DNA of 64,000 bases from Sphingobium trunci (lineage in GTDB: Bacteria; Pseudomonadota; Alphaproteobacteria; Sphingomonadales; Sphingomonadaceae). The notes beneath the pieces were generated by a model. It was not told where the DNA came from and searched no databases. It was given only the letters and a program-made list of their open reading frames with translations. Of the stretch, positions 7,722 to 15,998 are shown piece by piece. The stretch lies in assembly GCF_022664535.1 (NCBI RefSeq), contig NZ_JAKUJY010000012.1, positions 55,208-119,207 on the forward strand. Reading direction: 5' to 3'. The translations under genes were made by a program, and so were the position numbers. Position 1 is the stretch's first letter; each line of letters starts with the position of its first letter.

Positions 7722-9089
7722 TCACGCGCGAATCACCCCCGAATCAGCCAGGTGGGAATCGACGGCCGCCATCAAACCGGCAAGGGATTCCGAATCGGTC
7801 GCCTCCGCCCGCACGACCAGCGCATCCTGCGTGTTGGAGGCTCGCAGCAGCCACCAGCCCGCCGGTTCCGTCACCCGCAGCCCGTCGGTTTCATCCACGA
7901 CGGCGCCCACCGCGTGCAGGCGGGCGCGGACTTCCTCGATCACCGCGAATTTGCGGCTATGGTCGACGGGGAAGCGAATCTCGGGCGTATTGGCCAGGGC
8001 GGGCATGGCATCGCGCAGCGCCGTCACGCTGCGGCCCAGGCGCGTCAGCCCCCGGATGAGCCGCACCGCCGCATAAAGCCCGTCATCAAAGCCATAATAA
8101 TCGTCCGCGAAGACGATATGGCCGGTCATCTCCCCACCCAGCGGCGCACCTATTTCCTTCATTTTGGACTTGATGAGGCTATGCCCGGTCTTCCACATGC
8201 AGGGCTTGCCACCCAGCGCCGCGATCCGGTCGAACAGGGCCTGGCTGGCCTTCACATCCGCCACGATCGTGGCCCCGGCATAGGTCTGCAGCACCAGTTC
8301 GGCGAAGATGCCCAGAAGCTGATCGCCCCAGATCACCCGTCCCTTGCCGTCGACCACGCCGATCCGGTCGCCATCGCCGTCGAAAGCCACACCGAAATCG
8401 AGCTTGTTGGAGACGACGAGCCTTTTCAGCTCCTCCAGATTCGCCTCGACAGTGGGATCGGGGTGATGATGGGGAAAATGGCCGTCTATCTGGGTGAACA
8501 GCATGTGATGCTCGCCCGGCAGGAGCTTGACCAGCTTCTCCACGACCGGACCGGCCGCGCCGTTGCCCGCGTCCCAGCCGATGCGCCAGGCCGCGCCGTC
8601 GAACCCCTCGGCCAACCGCGCTGCATAGCGGTCCATGATGGCGACCCTGTCCTGCCCGCCCGATCCGTTGGTCCAGTCGCCCGCCGCCGCCATGCCGGCC
8701 AGGCGCTGGATATCCTCGCCAAAAAAGGCGCGGTGCTGAAATACCAGCTTGAAGCCGTTGTGATCGGCGGGATTATGGCTGCCGGTTACCTGAATGCCGC
8801 CATCGACGTTCAGCACCGCCTCGGCATAATAGAGCATGGGCGTAGGGCCGATGCCGATGCGGACGGCGTCGGCGCCGGATTCGCGAAGGCCCCTGACCAC
8901 CGCCTTTTCCAGCATGGGGGAGGTCAGCCGTCCGTCCATGCCGACCGCGACCCTTGATCCGCCCGACCGCCTGACCAGCGTGCCGAAACCGCGCCCGACG
9001 GCATAGGCATCCGCCTCGCCCAACGTTTCGCCCACGACGCCGCGCATGTCATATTCGCGCAGCAGCGTGGGATGAAAGCGGTGGGCCAC
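7722..9089 (-). CDS. Phosphomannomutase/phosphoglucomutase
   Basis: An alpha-D-phosphohexomutase of 455 residues interconverting mannose- or glucose-6-phosphate and the 1-phosphate, feeding nucleotide-sugar, LPS and exopolysaccharide synthesis. The catalytic phosphoserine loop TGSHNP lies near residue 100, the magnesium loop DGDGDR near 240, a sugar-binding GGEMTGH loop (about 318) and a C-terminal phosphate-binding region end the protein. The family resembles AlgC/ManB-type enzymes. I chose GTG 9089 because AGGAGAGG lies just upstream; the frame can be read from TTG 9110 directly after the preceding gene's stop. The 13 bases immediately before this GTG are perfectly complementary to a segment shared by both small-RNA candidates. 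Confidence 0.93.
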   Translation of the reverse strand: MAHRFHPTLLREYDMRGVVGETLGEADAYAVGRGFGTLVRRSGGSRVAVGMDGRLTSPMLEKAVVRGLRESGADAVRIGIGPTPMLYYAEAVLNVDGGIQVTGSHNPADHNGFKLVFQHRAFFGEDIQRLAGMAAAGDWTNGSGGQDRVAIMDRYAARLAEGFDGAAWRIGWDAGNGAAGPVVEKLVKLLPGEHHMLFTQIDGHFPHHHPDPTVEANLEELKRLVVSNKLDFGVAFDGDGDRIGVVDGKGRVIWGDQLLGIFAELVLQTYAGATIVADVKASQALFDRIAALGGKPCMWKTGHSLIKSKMKEIGAPLGGEMTGHIVFADDYYGFDDGLYAAVRLIRGLTRLGRSVTALRDAMPALANTPEIRFPVDHSRKFAVIEEVRARLHAVGAVVDETDGLRVTEPAGWWLLRASNTQDALVVRAEATDSESLAGLMAAVDSHLADSGVIRA

Positions 9090-9106
9090 GGCATCCTCTC
9101 CTTGCG

Positions 9107-9541
9107 TCAATGGCGCTGCGCTGCGTCCCCGATCAGCAGATCGCGCGCGGCGTTGATCTGGGCCGCCAGCGCTTCGGTGCCACCCTTGTCGGGATGGACC
9201 GAGGCGATCAGGCGGCGATGCGCGGCGCGAATCGCGCGCGCGTCCGCATCCGCCCCGACGCCCAGCAGCTTGCGGGCGGCGATGATATCCTGCGATGCGG
9301 GCGCCGGCGAAGGATTCGCGCGCTTCCTGCGCTTTCCGGCGGGCTGGCTGCGGGCGAAGAAGAACAGCGTCGCCCCCAGCAGGAGCGGCGCGCCGATCAT
9401 GGGCCTGCCCTTTGCCGCCATCACCGCGCCCACCATTGCGGCGCCCAGCGCCATGCCATCCTTTGCACTCATGCGTTGCAGCCGTCCCGTCCAGATCAGC
9501 CAGGCCGCCAGCCCGATCAGCAAAAGGGCAAGCAGACCCAT
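9107..9541 (-). CDS. Membrane-anchored J-domain protein
   Basis: A 144-residue protein with an N-terminal membrane span (about 2-19), a second hydrophobic stretch (about 28-62) and a C-terminal J domain (about 85-144) carrying the HPD tripeptide (HPDKGG) that stimulates DnaK ATPase. The layout resembles Tim14/Pam18-like or DjlA-type co-chaperones that recruit DnaK to the membrane. It is too short to be DnaJ itself: there is no Gly/Phe region or zinc fingers. The ATG overlaps the mipZ stop (TGATG) and the gene ends two bases short of the phosphomannomutase frame, so the three minus-strand genes form one operon. Confidence 0.88.
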   Translation of the reverse strand: MGLLALLLIGLAAWLIWTGRLQRMSAKDGMALGAAMVGAVMAAKGRPMIGAPLLLGATLFFFARSQPAGKRRKRANPSPAPASQDIIAARKLLGVGADADARAIRAAHRRLIASVHPDKGGTEALAAQINAARDLLIGDAAQRH

Positions 9542-10347
9542 CAGGCCGCGCCGAGCATATCCAGCGGCTGGACCTCGTCGCGCACGGGGAGGGCGAGGCC
9601 CGACACCATCTCGCGCAATTCCTGCCGGGCGGCGATATGGCTGACGCCCAGTTCGCCCAGATGCCCCTTGTCCAGCAAGGTGAGGCCCGAAGGGAACAGC
9701 TCGCGGAAGATGACGCGTTCCGAAAGTCCTGGAATCACGCGGAATCCCACGCGGCGGGACAGTTCGACCAGCGCATCGCCCACCCGCTTCTTGTTGCGCG
9801 CGTCATGATGCTGGACGCGGTTGCGCAGCACCACCCAGTCGATCGTCACGCCATCGGCCTTGGCGCGGGTCTTGCGCGCCTCGAAAATCAGTTCGGAATA
9901 GAAGGAAAGCCGCTTCACCTTGAAGGTTTCGGCGTCCACCTGCCCGATCAGGTCGAAATCGACGAAGCTGTCGTTCATCGGCGTCACCAGCGTATGGGCG
10001 CGGGCGGCCATGTGGCGGGCGAAATCATCGTCGCGGCCGGGCGTGTCGACGACCAGGAAATCCTTGCCCTCGGCCAGGGTCGCGGCCTGTTCCTCCAGCG
10101 CCCCGACGCTGTCGCCCTGGAACACGGCGAAATCCGGAGTCGGCAGGTCGATGCCGCGGCGGCGCGCGGTTTCGGCGCGATTTTCCATGTAGCGGGTGAT
10201 GGTCCGCTGGCGCGGGTCGAGATCGATCATGCCGACCTTGTGACCCAGCACCGTCAGCGCGATGGCCGTATGCACGGCGGTGGTGGACTTCCCCGTTCCG
10301 CCTTTTTCATTGGCAAAGACGATATGGTGCGTGTGGGCGTTCGCCAT
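9541..10347 (-). CDS. mipZ: Division-plane positioning ATPase MipZ
   Basis: A ParA/MinD-superfamily ATPase of 268 residues, almost the same length as Caulobacter MipZ. The deviant Walker A KGGTGKST lies at about residues 15-22, an RQRTITRY switch region near 45-52, and VDTPGRDD near 98-105. MipZ binds ParB at the origin, forms a bipolar gradient and blocks FtsZ assembly away from midcell. I chose ATG 10347 because homology begins there; the open frame extends upstream into panC without similarity. It is divergent from panC with 109 bases between. Its gene lies 2.5 kb from the origin-like region and about 37 kb from parAB. Confidence 0.93.
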   Translation of the reverse strand: MANAHTHHIVFANEKGGTGKSTTAVHTAIALTVLGHKVGMIDLDPRQRTITRYMENRAETARRRGIDLPTPDFAVFQGDSVGALEEQAATLAEGKDFLVVDTPGRDDDFARHMAARAHTLVTPMNDSFVDFDLIGQVDAETFKVKRLSFYSELIFEARKTRAKADGVTIDWVVLRNRVQHHDARNKKRVGDALVELSRRVGFRVIPGLSERVIFRELFPSGLTLLDKGHLGELGVSHIAARQELREMVSGLALPVRDEVQPLDMLGAA

Positions 10348-10456
10348 CGGACCTTGATAACCCCGTTGATTGTCGCATTGTCGGTTGACCGTCAGGACCG
10401 GCCGTGCCTTAGCAGGATAAACCCCTGTTGATGCCCTTATCGGAGCCACTCTTCTC

Positions 10457-11305
10457 GTGCAAACCCTCCGTGATCTCCCTTCCCTCCGCGCTGCCGTCGC
10501 GGCGTTGAAAAGCGACGGAAAACCGCTGGCCCTGGTGCCCACCATGGGCGCCCTGCATGAAGGGCATATGGCACTTGTGGAGGAAGCGCGCCGCCATGCG
10601 GGGCATGTGGCGGTGTCGATCTTCGTCAATCCCCGCCAGTTCGGGGTGAACGAGGATCTGGACGCCTATCCCCGGCGCGAGGCCAAGGACGCGCAGATGC
10701 TGCAATCGGCTGGAGTCGACATTCTCTGGGCGCCCACGGTGGAGGTCATGTATCCTGCGGGCTATGCCACCAACATCTCGCTGTCCGGCGTGACCGAAGG
10801 GCTGGACGGCGCAGCGCGGCCCGGCCATTTCGACGGCGTCGCCACCGTCGTGACCAAATTGTTCAACCAGGTCCAGCCCCACGTCGCGCTCTTCGGCGAG
10901 AAGGATTATCAGCAGCTCGCCGTGATCCGGCAGATGGTGCGCGACCTCGACATGCCGATCGAGATCATCGGCGTGCCGACGCAGCGGGCGGAGGACGGTC
11001 TGGCCCTGTCCTCGCGCAACGCCTATCTGACCGGGGATGAGCGCAAGGATGCGCTGGCCCTGCCGCGCGCGCTGGGCGAGGCGGCCCGGCAGATGGAAAA
11101 GGGCGCGACCGTCGACGCGGCGACCGCCAAGGCGATCGCCATGCTGGCGGCGCATGGTTTCGACCCGATCGACTATGTGACGCTGTGCGACGCGGTGACG
11201 CTGGAGCCGATGACGGTGCTGGATCGACCGGCCCGCCTGCTGGGCGCGGCGAAGCTGGGCCGCACGCGCCTGATCGACAATATCGCGGTCGATCGGGGCG
11301 CCTGA
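10457..11305 (+). CDS. panC: Pantothenate synthetase
   Basis: PanC condenses pantoate and beta-alanine with ATP to pantothenate, the coenzyme A precursor. The 282-residue protein shows the nucleotidyltransferase signature PTMGALHEGH (residues 28-37), the FVNPRQF pantoate-binding motif (near 57-63), the GEKDYQQ segment near 150, and the KMSKS-like loop LALSSRN near 180. The start is GTG 10457; residues from M1 match the family start. It stands alone on the plus strand between divergent mipZ and convergent hemJ. A GC hairpin at 11313-11330 lies between the two convergent ends. Confidence 0.97.
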   Translation: MQTLRDLPSLRAAVAALKSDGKPLALVPTMGALHEGHMALVEEARRHAGHVAVSIFVNPRQFGVNEDLDAYPRREAKDAQMLQSAGVDILWAPTVEVMYPAGYATNISLSGVTEGLDGAARPGHFDGVATVVTKLFNQVQPHVALFGEKDYQQLAVIRQMVRDLDMPIEIIGVPTQRAEDGLALSSRNAYLTGDERKDALALPRALGEAARQMEKGATVDAATAKAIAMLAAHGFDPIDYVTLCDAVTLEPMTVLDRPARLLGAAKLGRTRLIDNIAVDRGA

Positions 11306-11312
11306 CCGTCAG

Positions 11313-11330
11313 CCCGGCACAGGCGCCGGG
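11313..11330. terminator. GC hairpin between convergent panC and hemJ
   Basis: A 6-bp stem CCCGGC/GCCGGG with a six-base loop sits in the 33-base gap between the panC and hemJ stops. It has no U-tract on either strand, so it would be a weak or Rho-assisted bidirectional terminator at best. Confidence 0.3.
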
Positions 11331-11338
11331 GATGGGGA

Positions 11339-11782
11339 TCAGAAGGGTTTGACGATGACCGCGATGACGATGACCGCGGCGGCGATTCCCGGTATCTCGT
11401 TGAGCAGGCGCAACTGCCTTTCCGAAAGCGGACGTTGCCCGCTGGCGAGCTTTTTCGTGTAACCCGCGATCCAGCCATGATAGCCCGACAGGCCCAGCAC
11501 GAAGAGCAGCTTGATGTGGAACCAGCCGAAATGCCAGGCGCCGATCTCCACCATCAGCATCAGGCCGAAGACCCAGACCAGAATGATCGACGGGTTGAGT
11601 ATGATGCTCAGCAGCCGCTTTTCCCGCTCGATCCACTTCCTGTCCTCATCCGATCCCACCGGGCATTGCTGGTGATAGACGAAGAAGCGCGGCATCATGA
11701 ACAGCCCCGCCATCAGGAAGATCACGAAGATGACGTGCGCGGCTTTGACCCACAAATAGGCGGCTCCCAGATAAGGCATCAT
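11339..11782 (-). CDS. hemJ: Protoporphyrinogen oxidase HemJ
   Basis: HemJ is the membrane heme-binding enzyme that oxidises protoporphyrinogen IX in bacteria lacking HemG/HemY. The 147-residue protein has four predicted membrane segments. The conserved His of WVKAAHVIFV (about residue 16) and the FHIKLLF Lys/His motif near residue 87-93 are present, as is the family's C-terminal LNEIPG segment. The start overlaps the hemE stop by four bases, so it is translationally coupled to another heme-pathway enzyme. The family is also annotated as CopD-like or UPF0093; the hemE linkage favours HemJ. Confidence 0.93.
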   Translation of the reverse strand: MMPYLGAAYLWVKAAHVIFVIFLMAGLFMMPRFFVYHQQCPVGSDEDRKWIEREKRLLSIILNPSIILVWVFGLMLMVEIGAWHFGWFHIKLLFVLGLSGYHGWIAGYTKKLASGQRPLSERQLRLLNEIPGIAAAVIVIAVIVKPF

Positions 11783-12843
11783 CGGCTCTCCGGCTGACGC
11801 AGATGGCGGATCAGCGCCTCGACATGCGCGATCGGCGTATCGGGCAATATGCCATGCCCGAGGTTGAAGATATGCGGGCGCCCGGCAAAGGCGGCGCGGA
11901 TATTGTCCACGGCCTCTTCCACCGCCCTGCCCCCGGCGATCAGCGCCAGCGGGTCGAGATTGCCCTGCACCGGCAGGCCCGGCGGCAGCGCGCGGTCGGC
12001 CCAGTGCGGATCGACGCTCTCATCGACCCCCACCGCATCGACGCCGGTGCCGGCAGCATAATCGGCCAGCTTCTCGGCCGCGCCCTTGGGAAAGCCGATC
12101 AGCGGAATGGCGGGATGGATCGCCTTCAGCTTCTCCACGATCCGCCGGTTGGGTTCGATCACCCAGCGTTCGAACTGCAGCGGCGCGAGGCTGCCCGCCC
12201 AGCTGTCGAACAGCTGGATCGCCTCCACCCCCGCCTCGATCTGGCCGCTCAGATAGACCACCGTCGCATCGATGATCGCATCGATGATCGCCGCGAAGCG
12301 TTCGGGTTGGCTGTAGGCGAGGCGGCGGGCCGCGCCCTGATCCTTGCTGCCCTGCCCCGCCACCATATAGGTCGCGATGGTCCAGGGGCTGCCTGCAAAG
12401 CCCAGGAAGGTCACATGCGGGTCCAGCGCCGCCCTGACCTGCCGGACCGTCTCATAGACCGCCTCGAAGCGGCTGAAATCGGGTTTGAGGGCATCCAGGG
12501 GGGTTTCCGCCAGGACCGGCGCCAGGCGCGGGCCTTCCCCCGCCTCGAACCAGAGATCCTGTCCCATGGCATAGGGCACGATCAATATGTCGGAAAAGAG
12601 GATGGCGCCGTCGAAGCCGAACCGGCGCAGCGGCTGGAGCGTCACCTCCGCCGCCGCCGCGCTGTCATAGACCAGTTCCAGGAACCCGCCCTTCCGCGCG
12701 CGCAATTCCCGATATTCGGGCAGGTAACGCCCGGCCTGGCGCATCAGCCACAGCGGCGGCGGCGACAGGCGCTCGCCTTTCAGGACCGACAGAAGCGGCT
12801 TAAGGCTTGGGCCGTTGGGAAGGCCGGCATCTGGTCCCGTCAT
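11779..12843 (-). CDS. hemE: Uroporphyrinogen decarboxylase
   Basis: HemE removes four acetate carboxyls from uroporphyrinogen III to give coproporphyrinogen III. The 354-residue TIM-barrel protein shows the substrate-binding LMRQAGRYLPEYR motif near residue 33-45, the conserved Asp of LFSDILIVPYAMG near 85, and a C-terminal FNLGHGILPDTP motif. Length is typical. It transcribes away from the origin-like intergenic region and leads a two-gene unit with hemJ. hemE beside the chromosome origin is the arrangement known in Caulobacter and several other alphaproteobacteria. Confidence 0.98.
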   Translation of the reverse strand: MTGPDAGLPNGPSLKPLLSVLKGERLSPPPLWLMRQAGRYLPEYRELRARKGGFLELVYDSAAAAEVTLQPLRRFGFDGAILFSDILIVPYAMGQDLWFEAGEGPRLAPVLAETPLDALKPDFSRFEAVYETVRQVRAALDPHVTFLGFAGSPWTIATYMVAGQGSKDQGAARRLAYSQPERFAAIIDAIIDATVVYLSGQIEAGVEAIQLFDSWAGSLAPLQFERWVIEPNRRIVEKLKAIHPAIPLIGFPKGAAEKLADYAAGTGVDAVGVDESVDPHWADRALPPGLPVQGNLDPLALIAGGRAVEEAVDNIRAAFAGRPHIFNLGHGILPDTPIAHVEALIRHLRQPESR

Positions 12844-13129
12844 ATTATCTCTTATTATGATTCAAAAGGATGATGGAGTGAGTAGGGCGCTTGGCAGCGG
12901 GGTTTATGCGCTGTGCCCGGATTTGCCAACAACTTGACTCCATCGGTGCGCAGATTCCCGTCCGAGTCAGACCGCTTATCCCCCTTATCCACAGCTTGTG
13001 GATGGAAAAATTCGACTGTTGGAGGGCTGTGGAAAAGAATCCCGGAATCGGGGAGTGGGACAGGGGGCTGATTTCGTCCGCAACCTATGCCTTGATTTAT
13101 CCACAGCCTCCCCACAGAGATATTCTTCC
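12844..13129. other. Predicted chromosomal replication origin (oriC)
   Basis: The 286 bases between divergent hemE and ppsR contain two perfect DnaA boxes TTATCCACA (12985-12993 and 13097-13105). Degenerate boxes are at 12997-13005 (minus, CCATCCACA), 13028-13036 (minus, TTTTCCACA), 12976-12984 (TTATCCCCC) and 13108-13116 (CTCCCCACA). The first perfect box and the minus-strand box form an inverted pair, ATCCACA-GCT-TGTGGAT. An AT-rich stretch (12844-12868) beside hemE could be the unwinding element. Six GANTC sites fall in 12859-13049. Gene context (hemE on one side, ppsR-maf-aroE-coaE-dnaQ on the other) matches known alphaproteobacterial origins. I saw no CtrA TTAA-N7-TTAA box. Confidence 0.82.
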
Positions 13130-13951
13130 ATGTCGCGCATCCATCTCCATCTCCTTTCGGACTCGACCGGCGAAACGCTGGAGAACATCGCCAAGGCGGC
13201 GATCGGCGCGTTCGAGAATGTCGAGGCGGTGCGCCATTTCTGGCCGATGGTGCGGTCGGATGTCCATCTCGACCGCATCATGGAGGAGATTGCCGCCAAT
13301 CCGGGGCTGGTCCTGTTCACCCTGTCCAATCATCAATTGCGCCGGCGCCTGGAAACGCGCTGCCGGGCGCTGGGCCTGCCGCATGTCGCCGCGCTCGACA
13401 GCGTGACCGATGCGCTGTCCAACATATTGGGACAGGAAACGCGCAACCGGCCGGGCCGCAAGCATATATTGGACGAGGCCTATTTCGCCCGGATCGAGGC
13501 GATCCAGTTCACCATCGCCCATGATGACGGCGTCGGCCATGAAAATTGGGAGGAGGCCGATATCGTGCTGGCGGGCGTGTCGCGCGCGTCCAAGACGCCC
13601 ACCTCCATCTATCTCGCCAATCGCGGCTACAAGACCGCCAACATCCCGCTGGTGATCCAGTCGCCGCCGCCGCGCAGCCTCTATTCGCTCAAGCATCCGA
13701 TGGTGGTCGGCCTGACCGTCAGTCCGGAACGGCTGGTGCAGATTCGCCGCAACCGCCTCCTGTCGCTCAACCAGGCGCCGGAAACCAGCTATGTCGACCT
13801 CGACAGGGTGCAGGAGGAACTGGCCTTTGCCCGGCGCATGTTCGCCGACAATGGCTGGCCGGTGATCGACATGACCCGCCGCTCGATCGAGGAGGCGGCC
13901 GCCGCCATCATCAACCTGTTCAACGACCGCGTGCTGGCGGAAGGAGCGTAG
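13130..13951 (+). CDS. ppsR: Pyruvate,water/phosphate dikinase regulatory protein
   Basis: A DUF299-family bifunctional kinase/phosphorylase of 273 residues that inactivates PEP synthetase or PPDK by ADP-dependent Thr phosphorylation and reactivates it by phosphorolysis. The N-terminal HLLSDSTGET segment (residues 6-15) and the P-loop GVSRASKTPTS near residue 150-160 are both visible. I chose ATG 13130, where family similarity begins; an upstream extension of the frame covers the DnaA boxes and is not protein-like. It opens a tight plus-strand operon (ppsR, maf, aroE, coaE) running away from the origin-like region. Confidence 0.95.
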   Translation: MSRIHLHLLSDSTGETLENIAKAAIGAFENVEAVRHFWPMVRSDVHLDRIMEEIAANPGLVLFTLSNHQLRRRLETRCRALGLPHVAALDSVTDALSNILGQETRNRPGRKHILDEAYFARIEAIQFTIAHDDGVGHENWEEADIVLAGVSRASKTPTSIYLANRGYKTANIPLVIQSPPPRSLYSLKHPMVVGLTVSPERLVQIRRNRLLSLNQAPETSYVDLDRVQEELAFARRMFADNGWPVIDMTRRSIEEAAAAIINLFNDRVLAEGA

Positions 13952-13955
13952 AGAT

Positions 13956-14549
13956 ATGATCGTCCTGGCATCGCAGAGCGCGAGCCGCCGGGCGCTGCTG
14001 GAGGCGGCGCAGGTGCCGTTCGAGGCGCTCTCGCCCGGCGTCGACGAGGAGGCCGCGAAGGAAGCGCTGCGGGCCGACGGACTGAATGCACGGCAACTGG
14101 CCGACGCGCTGGCCGAACTGAAGGCATTGCGCGTGTCGCGGCGGGTGCCGGGCGGGCTGGTACTGGGCTGCGACCAGACTCTCAGCCTGGAAGACGGCAC
14201 GATGATCGACAAGGCGGTCGACCGCGCCGATGCCGGGCACATCCTCGCCCTGCTGTCCGGCAAGGTGCATCATCTCCACAGCGCGGCGGTGATCGCGCTC
14301 AACGGCGAAGCGATCTGGCGCCATATCGAACGGGTGCGGATGACGGTGCGGCCTTTGTCGGAAGCCTTCATCGCCGCCTATCTGGATGGCGATTGGGATC
14401 AATGCCGCTGGTGCGTCGGCTGTTACCGGATCGAGGGGCCGGGGGCGCAGCTCTTCGCGAAGGTCGAAGGCAGCCAGTTCGCGATTCAGGGCCTGCCCCT
14501 GCTGCCTCTGCTTGACTTTCTGCGCGTGCGGGGCGTTCTGGCGTCATGA
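13956..14549 (+). CDS. maf: Maf family nucleotide pyrophosphatase
   Basis: A house-cleaning nucleoside triphosphate pyrophosphatase that hydrolyses non-canonical or modified NTPs. The 197-residue protein begins with the family signature LASQSASRR (residues 4-12), followed by the acidic SPGVDEEAA segment and the GCDQTL motif near residue 70. It has Ser-Leu-Glu-Asp rather than a typical basic residue after that motif, so the exact nucleotide preference (dTTP/UTP versus m7GTP) is not assigned. It starts four bases after ppsR and overlaps aroE by four bases. Confidence 0.93.
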   Translation: MIVLASQSASRRALLEAAQVPFEALSPGVDEEAAKEALRADGLNARQLADALAELKALRVSRRVPGGLVLGCDQTLSLEDGTMIDKAVDRADAGHILALLSGKVHHLHSAAVIALNGEAIWRHIERVRMTVRPLSEAFIAAYLDGDWDQCRWCVGCYRIEGPGAQLFAKVEGSQFAIQGLPLLPLLDFLRVRGVLAS

Positions 14550-15367
14550 CCGACAAGCTCCCCTATGCAGAAGTGATCGGCGATCCGATCGCGCACAGCA
14601 AATCGCCGCTGATCCACAATTTCTGGCTGGATGCGCTGGGGATCGAGGCGGAATACCGGAAGACCCATGTCACCGCCGAGGGGCTGTCCGCCTATTTCCT
14701 CGCGCGCAGGGCTGATCCCGACTGGCTGGGGTGCAACGTCACCATTCCGCACAAGATCGCGGTGATGGACTATACCGACGATCCGGGCGGCGTGCGCGAA
14801 CGGATCGGGGCGATGAACACCATCGCCAGCGAAACCGGCGGCCCGCTGATCGGCACCAACACCGATGCGGGCGGTTTCCTCCAGCCCCTCCTGCGCGACA
14901 AGTGGAAGGGGCAGAGCGCGGTCCTGGTCGGCGCGGGCGGCGCGGCCCGGGCGATATTGTTCGCGCTCACCAGCCTGGGCGTGCCCGACATCAGCGTGAT
15001 GGCGCGCGACGCGGGCAGGGGACAGGCGTTGCTGGACCGGGCAGGTGTGAAGGGCCGGGTGATCGGCATGGGCGATGCGCTTCCCCCGGCCGATCTGCTG
15101 GTCAACACCAGCTCGCTCGGCATGGTGGGCCAGCCGGCGCTGGATCTCGACCTGGCGCCGCTGCCCGCCGACGCGACCGTCTATGACATCGTCTATGCCC
15201 CGCTGGAGACGCAGCTGCTGAAAAACGCGCGGGGCAGGGGGCTCAAGACCCTCGACGGCCTGGAGATGCTGATCGGGCAGGCGGCGCTGGCCTTCGACAT
15301 TTTCTTCGATGCCGATGCGCCGCGCGACCGGGACGAGGAATTGCGCGCCCTGCTGATGGCTGCCTGA
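14546..15367 (+). CDS. aroE: Shikimate dehydrogenase
   Basis: AroE reduces 3-dehydroshikimate to shikimate with NADPH in aromatic amino acid synthesis. The 273-residue protein has the substrate-binding SKSPLIHN motif (about 16-23), the NVTIPHK catalytic Lys motif near 62-68, NTDAG near 107, and the NADP-binding GAGGAAR motif near 130. A C-terminal QAALAFDIFF segment closes the fold. Start and stop overlap maf (four bases) and coaE (one base), so it is an internal operon gene. Confidence 0.97.
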   Translation: MTDKLPYAEVIGDPIAHSKSPLIHNFWLDALGIEAEYRKTHVTAEGLSAYFLARRADPDWLGCNVTIPHKIAVMDYTDDPGGVRERIGAMNTIASETGGPLIGTNTDAGGFLQPLLRDKWKGQSAVLVGAGGAARAILFALTSLGVPDISVMARDAGRGQALLDRAGVKGRVIGMGDALPPADLLVNTSSLGMVGQPALDLDLAPLPADATVYDIVYAPLETQLLKNARGRGLKTLDGLEMLIGQAALAFDIFFDADAPRDRDEELRALLMAA

Positions 15368-15966
15368 TGCCCATGAAAATCTACGGTCTCACCGGTTCCA
15401 TCGGCATGGGCAAGTCGGCCGTCGCGGCGATGTTGCGGCGGGAGGGGGTGCCGCTGTTCGATGCCGATGCCGAAGTGCACCGGCTGCAGGGGCCAGGCGG
15501 TGCCCTTCTGCCCGCGATCGAGGCCCGCTTTCCCGGCACCACCGGACCGCAGGGCGTCGACCGCGCGAAGCTGGGCGCCGCGGTGTTCGGCCACCCGCAG
15601 GAATTGAAGGCGCTGGAGGCCATCGTCCATCCCGCCGTGCAGCAGAGCCGCAAGCGTTTCCTGCGCCGCAACCGGTCCCGGACATTCGTCGTCCTCGACA
15701 TTCCGCTGCTGTTCGAGACGCGCGGCTACCGCAAATTGGCGGGCGTGATCGTCGTGACCGCCCCGGCCTGGAAACAGCGCAAGCGAGTCCTGGCCCGGCC
15801 CGGCATGACCGCCGCGAAATTCCGCCGCATCGTCCATCTGCAAACACCCGATGCCGAAAAGCGGCGCCGGGCGGATTATATCGTCCACACGGGCACCACC
15901 TTCGCCGAGACCCGTTCCCAGGTTCGCCGCTTGGTCGCTTGCCTTGGCGCGAAGAGAGTCCGATAA
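15367..15966 (+). CDS. coaE: Dephospho-CoA kinase
   Basis: CoaE phosphorylates the ribose 3'-hydroxyl of dephospho-CoA, the last step of coenzyme A synthesis. The 199-residue P-loop protein has GSIGMGKS at about 10-17, the DADAEVH substrate motif near 33-39, and the conserved ARPGM lid region near 140. The ATG overlaps the aroE stop; a second Met at residue 3 is an alternative start. With panC 4 kb away, two CoA-pathway genes flank the origin-like region. Confidence 0.96.
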   Translation: MPMKIYGLTGSIGMGKSAVAAMLRREGVPLFDADAEVHRLQGPGGALLPAIEARFPGTTGPQGVDRAKLGAAVFGHPQELKALEAIVHPAVQQSRKRFLRRNRSRTFVVLDIPLLFETRGYRKLAGVIVVTAPAWKQRKRVLARPGMTAAKFRRIVHLQTPDAEKRRRADYIVHTGTTFAETRSQVRRLVACLGAKRVR

Positions 15967-15998
15967 GAGGTGTCCGGCCAGAGTCGTTGAAGAGGGCG

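Noticed and set aside
12844..13129. CtrA binding sites (TTAA-N7-TTAA) at the predicted origin
   Set aside because: No such spaced motif is present, so origin control by CtrA is not claimed.
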